In this document: one piece after another, positions 1-6,991 of the stretch
Position numbering within the stretch: position 1 is the first letter of the stretch
How the letters are laid out: each line of letters begins with the position of its first letter
Assembly: GCA_964409635.1 (NCBI GenBank)
Contig: CAYPEL010000042.1
Span: 1-18,203, forward strand
Source: CAYPEL01 sp964409635
GTDB taxonomy: Bacteria > Pseudomonadota > Gammaproteobacteria > DSM-19610
Length of the DNA stretch: 18,203 bases
Direction: 5' to 3'
The notes under the pieces: model-generated
Seen by the model: the letters and a program-made list of their open reading frames with translations, nothing else
Databases searched by the model: none
What the model was told of the DNA's origin: nothing
Translations under genes and position numbers: made by a program

Positions 1-56
1 GGTTACCTTTTTTGGTTTTGAGTGAAAGTTCGCACTTCCATCAAAACCGGTAATCC
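1..56. other. Interrupted hairpin at the window edge
   Basis: An 8-bp perfect stem (GGTTTTGA at 14-21 with TCAAAACC at 41-48) is enclosed by a second stem (1-7 with 49-56, one bulged base). A run of six T (8-13) bulges between the two. On the plus strand it is followed by a T-rich stretch (61-65), so it could end transcription of a gene lying left of the window. It may equally be a stray structured element, because the upstream gene is not visible. Confidence 0.3.
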
Positions 57-140
57 TCTCTTTTTCAAATCAGGTATCAGATTAAGCCTGAATTACTACA
101 AATAATTTATCCTGAAAACGCCTTTCAAGACAGGCCTAAT

Positions 141-1499
141 TTACTCCTGTTCATCCGCCCCCAGCAACAGTTCGTCACCCTCAAGTGTCAGCCCCTGAAT
201 TTCCGGTACTGAAGATCCGATCAACCCGCGCACGTCACCGTACATCCCGGCGGTATTCTCGATGATGCGTTCGATCTGTTTTTCACGCTCCTTCCAGAGA
301 CGGGCATAGGCGCGTTTCTCTTTGTTGAGCTGCTCTTGCATGCCAACGAAGGTCTCCACAATCGCTTCGACCTTATGACGGAAGGCATCACCGGAAAGAT
401 ACTCATAAACCATTTCCATCTTTTCTGACTTGCCTTCCGAGGCACTGCGCGCAAAGGTGACCTGGGTCAATTGCTGACGCAGCGCCATGGCGAGTGGGAT
501 GTAGGCTGTAACCGAGGTCACCCAGACTCCGTCAATCTGGCTAAATGTTTTGATACCTTCCGGCAATTCGGTAGACACCAGCACTGCTAGATTAGCCCCA
601 ATCGCGCGCTGGTCATCTTTTAACTTGTCGATCCAGGCGCTGTTCCATGCCTTGGTATTTTTAGTCTCCCAGACAATCGACCCACAACCAACCAGGCTCT
701 GATTATAAACCGTCTGGATGACATCCGCGCCACGGATACCTTTGGGAACAGGTGAAATCTCATCTTGCGGGAAATGACTATTCAGGTTGGCTTCCAGATC
801 CAGTTCCAAGGCCTCGCCCTGGGTTTCCATCGAGCCCTGTTCGCTTTTACGTTTCGCATCGGCCAGAGACTTACGCAAATCTTCAATTTGCTTGTCGCGT
901 TCCTTTAATTTTAGATCCGCTTCACTGGCATATTTATCAATCAATTGCTTCTCAAGTTGTTGGCGTTCTGCGATCAACTTACGCTGGTAATCAAGCTCCA
1001 TGTCTTTGCGCTTGTCTTCCAGAGCAGCCTTATCTTTCATTAACGTAAGTTCCCGTGCACGCGCCTCGTTCATGGCGGCGTCCTTGGTTTGCAATGCCTG
1101 CTGCAACGCTTCCATCTGCTGCGATGTTTCCTTGGCAGCCTCTTTCTGTATTTGCTTGGTGAGTTCCTGCTCCCGCACGGCGAGACGTTTCTCTACATCC
1201 TGATCCAGTTGCTTTTCGCGCACAGTCAATTCGCGTTGCTGCGCCCGCAAGTCCAGTTCCTTTTTTTCCGCTGCCTGAACCGCCTTGTCCTTCTCTGACA
1301 ATTGCAGCTCCATATCCTTCATCTGCATGCGAACGGAATCACGCTCCTTCGCCTGAGCAGCTGATACAGCCTGCTTAAGTTTAGCCTCGGCCTCCCGGCG
1401 CAGGCGCGTCTCAACCTCTGTAGCAACCTGCTTGGCCAGCACCTCGCCCACTTCGATTTCGGCGCCACACTGCGGGCATTTGATGTTGTCAGATTCCAA
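141..1499 (-). CDS. DUF2130 family coiled-coil protein with nuclease-like core
   Basis: About 452 residues. I place the start at TTG 1499 because a GGGAGAG Shine-Dalgarno lies 5-6 nt upstream and the product then begins, as in this family, with a short zinc-knuckle-like CPQCG (C8, C11). The open frame runs back to another TTG at 1571 with no supporting site. Residues of roughly 25-240 are a long, highly charged K/E/Q-rich coiled coil. The C-terminal half is the DUF2130 domain, which contains GADVIQ (D259) followed 19 residues later by WETK (E278, K280). This spacing resembles the D...ExK core of PD-(D/E)XK nucleases, with E229 in QGEALE as a possible helix-A glutamate. DUF2130 proteins have no settled function, so a DNA-directed activity is my inference. 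No obvious operon partner is present. Confidence 0.85.
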   Translation of the reverse strand: MESDNIKCPQCGAEIEVGEVLAKQVATEVETRLRREAEAKLKQAVSAAQAKERDSVRMQMKDMELQLSEKDKAVQAAEKKELDLRAQQRELTVREKQLDQDVEKRLAVREQELTKQIQKEAAKETSQQMEALQQALQTKDAAMNEARARELTLMKDKAALEDKRKDMELDYQRKLIAERQQLEKQLIDKYASEADLKLKERDKQIEDLRKSLADAKRKSEQGSMETQGEALELDLEANLNSHFPQDEISPVPKGIRGADVIQTVYNQSLVGCGSIVWETKNTKAWNSAWIDKLKDDQRAIGANLAVLVSTELPEGIKTFSQIDGVWVTSVTAYIPLAMALRQQLTQVTFARSASEGKSEKMEMVYEYLSGDAFRHKVEAIVETFVGMQEQLNKEKRAYARLWKEREKQIERIIENTAGMYGDVRGLIGSSVPEIQGLTLEGDELLLGADEQE

Positions 1500-1700
1500 G
1501 ATGCTCTCCCATATAGGTTCTGTTATGAGGTAAATGAGTAGCTGCCCACAATAACCAAGTCTTAATGTCAAAAAAACGCGGCCTGGGCTACGCTCATAAC
1601 TTACTACATACTCATGGAATAGATAGGCGCCGGAGAATATTAATATAAACTATTAGCGAATATTGCCCTCTACCCTCACCTTGTTCCAGGTATCATGAAC

Positions 1701-1738
1701 AAAAAAAAGCGGTGGATCCGCAAACACGGATCCACCGC
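1701..1738 (-). terminator. Rho-independent terminator of the CTERM protein gene
   Basis: A perfect 12-bp stem (GCGGTGGATCCG at 1709-1720 and its complement at 1727-1738) has a 6-nt loop. On the minus strand it is followed by eight T (1701-1708). It lies 20 nt past the stop of the exported CTERM protein, the gene it must terminate. The stem also separates this transcript from the DUF2130 gene downstream. Confidence 0.92.
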
Positions 1739-1757
1739 CATGTTGAAGAGCTACCAA

Positions 1758-2366
1758 TTATTCTTTGCGCCGTGCAAACCCAATCATTCCGATCAGGCCG
1801 GAGCCAACCAACCAAAACGTCACAGGGCTTGGAACAGTAGCCGAACCATTCAGAGTCCAGGTGACATCCTGACCTCTATTCGGGCCCTGCGTCAGCGTTG
1901 CACCCCAGCTTAATGTGTAAAGGTGCGTGAAGGGATCCCAGGTTCCGGATGCGTTCGCATTACCCAGATTCTGATCCATCCCGAAGTGATTGACCATCCA
2001 GCTGCTTAGATCCATATTGATCGTTCCCAGCATGTCATCCAGCGTACCCGTAGGCACCGGACCACCGGCTATCGAACCTGCAGGAGGAGCCATAGGATTG
2101 CCATTAGGTACCAGGTTGGACGCGGCTGTGTAGATGATCTGATCGCCACCCATCAGGAACGTGCTGATGATTGCATCAGGGCTATTAATATACCCGCCCA
2201 CGAGATTCGTCGTGCCCGTGGGGTTCAGTGTTAATCCCCCGAGCGGCAGGAAACCGCCCATAATATTCGCCGAAGTGATATTCATCGAGCCGATGCTGAT
2301 CGGCGTGGCTTGCACGCCACTAAAACCGAAACATGAGAGAAACACTGCGATAATTACTTTTTTCAT
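1758..2366 (-). CDS. Exported protein with VPxP-CTERM sorting tail
   Basis: 202 residues from ATG 2366, chosen because AGGAGG sits 5 nt upstream and the product opens with a signal peptide (MKK, hydrophobic run, cleavage near VQA-TP). The upstream in-frame extension to 2495 has no ribosome site. The body is rich in G, N, T, S and P and, after the signal peptide, has no cysteine, as is usual for secreted structural proteins. The last 25 residues form the tripartite sorting signal: a VPSP motif, a transmembrane stretch with GSGLIG, and a terminal ARRKE. This matches VPLPA/PEP-CTERM tails, which are processed by an exosortase and usually associated with exopolysaccharide or biofilm export. The exosortase itself is not in the window. 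No other domain is recognised, so the protein's role is unknown. Confidence 0.9.
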   Translation of the reverse strand: MKKVIIAVFLSCFGFSGVQATPISIGSMNITSANIMGGFLPLGGLTLNPTGTTNLVGGYINSPDAIISTFLMGGDQIIYTAASNLVPNGNPMAPPAGSIAGGPVPTGTLDDMLGTINMDLSSWMVNHFGMDQNLGNANASGTWDPFTHLYTLSWGATLTQGPNRGQDVTWTLNGSATVPSPVTFWLVGSGLIGMIGFARRKE

Positions 2367-2828
2367 TACAAACCTCCTACTACCGAAAGAAACGCTAAAC
2401 AACCCAAATCTGGGTAACACTTGCTGCGTGCAGCATCTTAAAGATGTAAATCTGTATGCTATTAGTATAGTTATACGCATTAATCCTAGAAGCAACCACT
2501 ATTAGACTTGGTACTAAATTTGTAAGCAATTTGTGAGCCAGTCACATAATTCTTATTATATTGAATATATTATGTGCAAGCACGTCCAACAGCTCTAGTT
2601 AAGACTGTAAAATTAATTGACACTATGCCCCTCTATTCTGAGTCTTTGATCATGCATAAGTTACTGAAAGATTGAGAACTTGCACGATCTCTGGAATCGG
2701 CCAGAAAATGTAAATAATACTGACAAAGACAGGAATAGGATCCCAGCTAGTAGCCAATTGAACTCCCTCAGTGCAACTGCAGTCAACTAAGATAGTCCCA
2801 ATTGAACAGGAAACAAGGCAGACAAAAC
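2367..2828. other. Divergent intergenic region between CTERM gene and lipoprotein pair
   Basis: This 462-bp gap must hold promoters for both divergent units. It is AT-rich in the middle and carries an 8-bp inverted repeat (CACATAAT 2543-2550 and ATTATGTG 2569-2576). A perfect TTGACA occurs at 2617-2622 on the plus strand, but I see no good -10 at the right spacing. A 10-bp direct repeat, CCAATTGAAC, occurs at 2754-2763 and 2798-2807. No convincing open reading frame is present. Confidence 0.5.
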
Positions 2829-3383
2829 ATGATTGGAACACCTCGCATCGTCTGGTTACTGAGCACCTTACTGCTCGCCTCCTGTGCCTCGCAGGTGCCG
2901 GTAACCATACGCCAGGCACCGCTTAACAATCCTTTGTTGCAGGAAGTTCACGGCCATGCCGAAGACTTTCAGTCGCAGCAGGTGCGCTGGGGTGGCGAGA
3001 TCCTGGAAGTTGACAACCGCGAAAAAGTCACTGTGCTGACGGTGCTGGCACGCACGCTCAGCAAAAACGGTAGACCGCATCAGACGGATAGCAGCCCAGG
3101 GCGATTCATCGCGCACATACCAGCGTTCGTCGAACCTAAAGTGTACGCTGTAGGACGCGATGTAACCGTGCGCGGCAGATTGATGGGTACGGAAACGCAT
3201 CAGGTAGGCAAACATCCCTACGCCTACCCAGTGGTAAAAGCCACCGGCTGGTATTTGTGGTCAGAACCTGTGAACTATCCGTCAGATTATTCTTACCCCT
3301 GGCCGTATTACGATCCCTGGTATGCTTATCCCTATTATCCACGACGCCACCATCATCATCACCATAAGGGTAAGAAAAAATGA
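2829..3383 (+). CDS. Slp family outer-membrane lipoprotein, His-tailed
   Basis: 184 residues from ATG 2829. The lipobox LLAS-C19 follows a hydrophobic signal, so the mature protein should be acylated at C19 and sent to the outer membrane. The body has the Slp family pattern: a VRWGGEI strand near residue 57, a GRFIAH segment, a VTVRGR strand and a YPVV...YLW motif, implying a beta-rich fold. The protein ends in an unusual tail of Y, P and W residues followed by six consecutive histidines and a lysine-rich end, which could bind metal. Its stop overlaps the start of the next, related gene in an ATGA arrangement, so the two are co-translated. Slp is a starvation or stationary-phase lipoprotein in E. 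coli. Its biochemical role is not settled. Confidence 0.9.
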   Translation: MIGTPRIVWLLSTLLLASCASQVPVTIRQAPLNNPLLQEVHGHAEDFQSQQVRWGGEILEVDNREKVTVLTVLARTLSKNGRPHQTDSSPGRFIAHIPAFVEPKVYAVGRDVTVRGRLMGTETHQVGKHPYAYPVVKATGWYLWSEPVNYPSDYSYPWPYYDPWYAYPYYPRRHHHHHHKGKKK

Positions 3384-3877
3384 TGCCACCTCATCTATCC
3401 CTGGTATCGCTTGTACTGCTGTTGCTAAGCGCATGCGCCAGTGGTCCGGGCTTTGACACACAGCGAGTGAAACTGGAAGCCACCCCACGCAGCGCCGTTG
3501 CGGAACTACCGGCAGCACGCGGCCAGTTAGTGTTGTGGGGCGGCACCATTCTCAGCACCAGCAACCTGGAATCCCACACCCGGCTCGAAGTGTTGGCTTT
3601 CCCCCTGAACCGCAGACAGATGCCGCAGCGTAACAGCGATCCGCTGGGACGTTTTATACTTGAACGCAAGGGTTTTCTGGAGCCGACTTCTTATACAGAG
3701 GGGCGCATGGTGACAGTGGTCGGAACGGTTGCGCGCAGTGAAAACGGCAAAGTGGGCAGTTCAGATTATCTCTACCCGGTAATCGAAGCAAGCGAACTCT
3801 ATTTATGGTCACGTGATAGTGAGAAGAGCAACCTATCCAATGTTCATTTTGGTATCGGGGTGGGGATTGGTTTGTAG
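3380..3877 (+). CDS. Second Slp family lipoprotein, paralogue of its neighbour
   Basis: 165 residues, starting at ATG 3380 inside the stop codon of the preceding gene (translational coupling; ATG 3383 is equally possible). The signal ends in a lipobox LLSA-C19. The core aligns with the upstream protein: LVLWGGTI, GRFILERKGF, a VTVVGTV strand and YPVIEASELYLWS. The pair therefore arose by tandem duplication and diverged. It lacks the histidine and tyrosine/proline tail of its partner and instead ends in a short glycine/isoleucine-rich stretch that may form a terminal strand. Co-expression suggests the two act together at the outer membrane. Confidence 0.9.
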   Translation: MMPPHLSLVSLVLLLLSACASGPGFDTQRVKLEATPRSAVAELPAARGQLVLWGGTILSTSNLESHTRLEVLAFPLNRRQMPQRNSDPLGRFILERKGFLEPTSYTEGRMVTVVGTVARSENGKVGSSDYLYPVIEASELYLWSRDSEKSNLSNVHFGIGVGIGL

Positions 3878-3891
3878 CGCGGTGCGCTTTT
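3876..3891 (+). terminator. Possible weak terminator after the lipoprotein pair
   Basis: A 5-bp GC stem (AGCGC 3876-3880, GCGCT 3884-3888) with a 3-nt loop is followed by TTTA. The stem overlaps the stop codon and the T-run is short, so termination would be inefficient. The call rests on position, between convergent genes, as much as on sequence. Confidence 0.3.
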
Positions 3892-3914
3892 ATTGCATAC
3901 CGTCTTTGCGCTGC

Positions 3915-4364
3915 TTAGGGCAGGGGCTTGCCGGTTAACTTTTTGACCATTTCACGGTGCGGAATATTGGCATCCATAAAAATCCCGCCCTGCTCGACAA
4001 AGCCCAGTTTTTTGTAGAAATCCACAACTTGAACCTGAGCGTGCAAAAATACAGAGTTGAACTGCTGTTTAACGGCAGTCTCAAGAACAAAGCTGAGTAA
4101 TTGTTGGCCGATGGCTTTATTTCGATAAGCCGGTAACACGGCCATGCGGCCTATTTGGCCGTCAATTTTTAATCTGGCAGTTGCAACGGCCGCGTTTCTG
4201 GTTAACGCAAGAAAATGTGTTGCAGTTGTATCGTGTTCATCCCACTCTAACGCTTCAGGAACAGATTGTTCTTCAATAAAGACAAGGCGGCGAATAGATT
4301 GAAGCACGGCCTTATCTTTGAGCCAGTCTGCAATTTTTATCTGTAAATCAGTTGCTTTATGCAT
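3915..4364 (-). CDS. GNAT family N-acetyltransferase
   Basis: 149 residues, a normal length for a stand-alone GNAT. It shows the acetyl-CoA-binding core: a strand IGRMAVLPAYR followed by NKAIGQQLL, the R/Q-x-x-G-x-G/A loop and helix. The loop has alanine at the first glycine position. C-terminal to it are the FYKKLGF motif and an FxExG-like turn (FVEQGG). The substrate cannot be told from sequence, and the fold resembles small ElaA/YjcF-type members. The start ATG lies inside the last codons of roxA (8-nt overlap), so the two are translated as one unit. Conserved linkage to a ribosomal-protein hydroxylase would hint at a translation-related substrate, but that is inference. Confidence 0.88.
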   Translation of the reverse strand: MHKATDLQIKIADWLKDKAVLQSIRRLVFIEEQSVPEALEWDEHDTTATHFLALTRNAAVATARLKIDGQIGRMAVLPAYRNKAIGQQLLSFVLETAVKQQFNSVFLHAQVQVVDFYKKLGFVEQGGIFMDANIPHREMVKKLTGKPLP

Positions 4365-5514
4365 TGATAATCAGCGCACCCTGATGATACAAATCAAGCA
4401 AAATCTGCTGTGCAGAAACATCACTATTTTTCAGTAAATTCTCAACATTAATCGGTCGCTGGCAAACGCATTCTGCAAAACCTTTGTCGACACAATAACT
4501 TTTTCCATCCACAAATAATAACGCGCCCTGTTGCGTCAGGCTAAACAGAAAACGTGATTCAAGTGCAGGGTGCAACGAGTGATTTTGCAACGCTGTTTTC
4601 AACGCCGGGAAATCCGCGCACTGTTGCCGTGGGGGTTCTGGCGCATTCGCTCTGAGGTCAGAACAGTGTTCACCTAACCAGCGCTGTACAGAATCGGTAT
4701 CAACTGTTAGCTGCTCTGTTAATATTTGCTTAATACTATTAATTGCTTCGAGGGCAATTTCTGCAGGGTGTATCTGGGATTTTAGGTCTGGATCAGTATA
4801 AAACTGGTCCTCCTCCATCAAACCAACAAGCCTGTCAGCATAATCCTGAACAATCGTGCTAACGGCTGGCGCACGAAAACCAATCGACGCCATCATACAA
4901 TCGTTCAAAGCAACACCATGGTGCGCCACGTTGGGCGGCAGGTATAACATATCCCCCGGATTTAATGTCCATTGTTGATCGGGCGTAAAGTTCTTCAGTA
5001 TGGACAAATCGGTATTTTCAAGTTGTGTGTTGTCAAATACAGTATTGATATGCCATTTTCGCTGTCCCTGCAACTGCAATAAAAACACATCGTAAGCATC
5101 GCTATGCGGCCCGACGGAACCACCCATCGGGGCGAAACTGATCATAAGGTCGTCAATCCGCCAGTCAGGAATAAAACGAAAATTGTCAATAAGAGCTGCC
5201 GCCTCAGCAAGATGCTGTTCAACATCACTTACCAGTAAAGACCAGTTTGACTCGGGCAGGCAAGCAAAACGGTTTTCGTCGAAAGGGCCATACTCTACTG
5301 ACCAGGGCGGTTCGCTTGCGGTGTATTGGGTATGCTCCAGTACCAGCCTCGCATTGATTTCAGGCTCACAGGCTAGGCCGGCAAGTTCGTCGGGCGTTAG
5401 TGGAGACACAACATCGTTTAGCGCCTGACGAATGAGGAGCGGCTTTTTTTGCCAGTATTCCGCAAGGAAGCTGTCCACATCTGCTGATGCCAATGGATTT
5501 ATTGAAGGCTTCAT
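4357..5514 (-). CDS. roxA: Ribosomal protein uL16 arginine 3-hydroxylase (RoxA/YcfD)
   Basis: 385 residues, close to the length of E. coli YcfD. This is a JmjC/cupin-type Fe(II)- and 2-oxoglutarate-dependent oxygenase that hydroxylates an arginine of ribosomal protein uL16. The N-terminus has the family pattern WQKKPLLIRQ and SPLTPDELAGLA. The metal-binding facial triad is visible as H137-x-D139 in GPHSDAYD and a distal histidine in PPNVAHHG (H198 or H199). QRKWHI follows the first strand, and the C-terminal part matches the winged-helix/dimerisation region. No strong Shine-Dalgarno precedes ATG 5514, but the N-terminal homology supports this start. It is the first gene of a two-gene unit with the overlapping acetyltransferase. 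Confidence 0.95.
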   Translation of the reverse strand: MKPSINPLASADVDSFLAEYWQKKPLLIRQALNDVVSPLTPDELAGLACEPEINARLVLEHTQYTASEPPWSVEYGPFDENRFACLPESNWSLLVSDVEQHLAEAAALIDNFRFIPDWRIDDLMISFAPMGGSVGPHSDAYDVFLLQLQGQRKWHINTVFDNTQLENTDLSILKNFTPDQQWTLNPGDMLYLPPNVAHHGVALNDCMMASIGFRAPAVSTIVQDYADRLVGLMEEDQFYTDPDLKSQIHPAEIALEAINSIKQILTEQLTVDTDSVQRWLGEHCSDLRANAPEPPRQQCADFPALKTALQNHSLHPALESRFLFSLTQQGALLFVDGKSYCVDKGFAECVCQRPINVENLLKNSDVSAQQILLDLYHQGALIINA

Positions 5515-5590
5515 TTAGAAAAAGGCTGCATAATTAAAGAACCTCCAATTAATTCGCAAGCGCCGTAGGGGCGGTTCGCAATGACTAGTA

Positions 5591-5630
5591 TACGGTAACG
5601 TATTAAGTGTGCATTTAATACGTTACCGTA
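5591..5630. repeat. Perfect 16-bp inverted repeat between divergent genes
   Basis: Left arm TACGGTAACGTATTAA (5591-5606) is exactly complementary to 5615-5630, with an 8-nt spacer that can itself partly pair. No T-run follows on either strand, and the element lies between the divergent roxA and flavoprotein genes, so it is not a terminator for either. It could be an operator for a dimeric regulator, a cruciform or a small mobile-element remnant. A truncated GTAGGGGCGGTTCGC repeat half (5565-5579) sits just to its left. Confidence 0.85.
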
Positions 5631-5770
5631 CAGTAGATGCATGCATTAATCAGAGGCTCCTTAATTGTTTACAGGTGCCATATTGCTATGACCCAAAGAA
5701 AAATCAACGCCGGGAATAAGTATACTATTCTTCCCTCCATTTCTGACACTGTTGTTATTCAGAACCGTCC

Positions 5771-6964
5771 ATGTCTGCCAAAGCAATAACCACCGACGTA
5801 CTAATCATCGGTGCGGGCGCTGCGGGCCTGATGTGTGCGCTCGAAGCCGGTAAGCGTGGCCGTAGCACCCTTGTCCTCGAGCATGCCAATAAAGCCGGCA
5901 AAAAAATACTCATGTCCGGCGGTGGGCGCTGCAACTTCACGAACACGGACATCAGCGCCAGCAACTTCATCTCCCACAACCCCCATTTCTGTAAATCGTC
6001 GCTCAGCCGCTTCACACAATGGGACTTCATCGCCCTGCTGGACCAGTACCGCATCCCCTACCACGAACGCGACCTCGGCAAATTATTCTGCGACATCAGC
6101 GCCAAAGACATACTCAACATGCTGCTCACTGAATGTAAAAAAGCTCAGGTAAGCCTGCGCCTCGAATGCAATATCGACTCAATCATGAAACAGGCCAACG
6201 GCTACTTTGACGTCTATACTTCACAGGGACATTTCCAAACCCATTCATTGGTTATCGCCTGCGGTGGGCTGTCCATCCCCAAGATGTGCGCCAGCCCGCT
6301 CGGCTACCGGGTGGCCGAACAGTTCGGACACCACATCCGGCAGACAGCCGCCGGTCTGGTGCCGTTCACTTTGCAACCACAAGACAAGGCATCACTGGCT
6401 ACACTGTCCGGCATCGCTGTACTCAGTGAAGTCAGCAACCAGCGCGTGCGTTTCAAAGAGAACATCCTCTTCACCCATCGCGGCCTGAGCGGCCCCGCCA
6501 TCCTGCAGATTTCCTCGTACTGGCAACCTGGTGAAGCCATCACCGTGAATCTGTTGCCCGATCTGGACTTGACCGCCTGGCTGAACACACAGCACGCCAC
6601 CCAGCCGAATAGCAAATTGAAAACACAGCTTGCCGAATGGCTACCCAAACGGTTGATCCCTGCGCTGCTAGGCGCAGAGACTGCGGATACCCCAATACAA
6701 GAATTTTCACAGGCGCGGCTGGCAACGGTAGCCCAACAACTGCAACAGTGGCAATTAAAACCCAATGGTACCGAAGGCTACCGCACCGCCGAAGTCACCC
6801 TCGGTGGCGTCGATTGCCATGAACTGTCCTCTAAAACCATGCAATCCAACAAGGTCGACGGACTGTACTTTATCGGTGAAGTGGTCGATGTGACCGGCTG
6901 GCTGGGTGGCTATAACTTCCAGTGGGCCTGGTCATCGGGGTGGTGTGCGGGACAGGTTGTTTAA
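5771..6964 (+). CDS. HI0933/YhiN (BaiN-like) FAD-dependent oxidoreductase
   Basis: 397 residues, the usual length of the family. The N-terminus (residues 9-30) is a Rossmann dinucleotide-binding site, VLIIGAGAAGLMCALEAGKR. It is followed by the family signature KKILMSGGGRCNFTN near residue 45, and the C-terminus has the second FAD contact GLYFIGEVVDVTGWLGGYNFQWA. The family includes YhiN and BaiN-type flavoproteins, and no single physiological substrate is established. There is no signal peptide, so it should be cytoplasmic. A TATACT at 5721-5726 is a possible -10 element, but no good -35 goes with it. The 27-bp gap to the convergent FG-GAP gene contains no clear terminator. Confidence 0.93.
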   Translation: MSAKAITTDVLIIGAGAAGLMCALEAGKRGRSTLVLEHANKAGKKILMSGGGRCNFTNTDISASNFISHNPHFCKSSLSRFTQWDFIALLDQYRIPYHERDLGKLFCDISAKDILNMLLTECKKAQVSLRLECNIDSIMKQANGYFDVYTSQGHFQTHSLVIACGGLSIPKMCASPLGYRVAEQFGHHIRQTAAGLVPFTLQPQDKASLATLSGIAVLSEVSNQRVRFKENILFTHRGLSGPAILQISSYWQPGEAITVNLLPDLDLTAWLNTQHATQPNSKLKTQLAEWLPKRLIPALLGAETADTPIQEFSQARLATVAQQLQQWQLKPNGTEGYRTAEVTLGGVDCHELSSKTMQSNKVDGLYFIGEVVDVTGWLGGYNFQWAWSSGWCAGQVV

Positions 6965-6991
6965 ACTTAAAAAGTCTGTTGCAGCGAATCA

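Noticed and set aside
752..1298. Plus-strand open frames opposite the DUF2130 gene
   Set aside because: They are complementary shadows of a well-supported gene with a coiled-coil composition.
2617..2622. TTGACA as promoter -35 for the Slp pair
   Set aside because: No acceptable -10 at 15-19 nt spacing, so not listed as a promoter.
2650..2919. Minus-strand frame overlapping the first lipoprotein gene
   Set aside because: No ribosome site, no recognisable domain, and it covers the signal peptide of the well-supported Slp gene.
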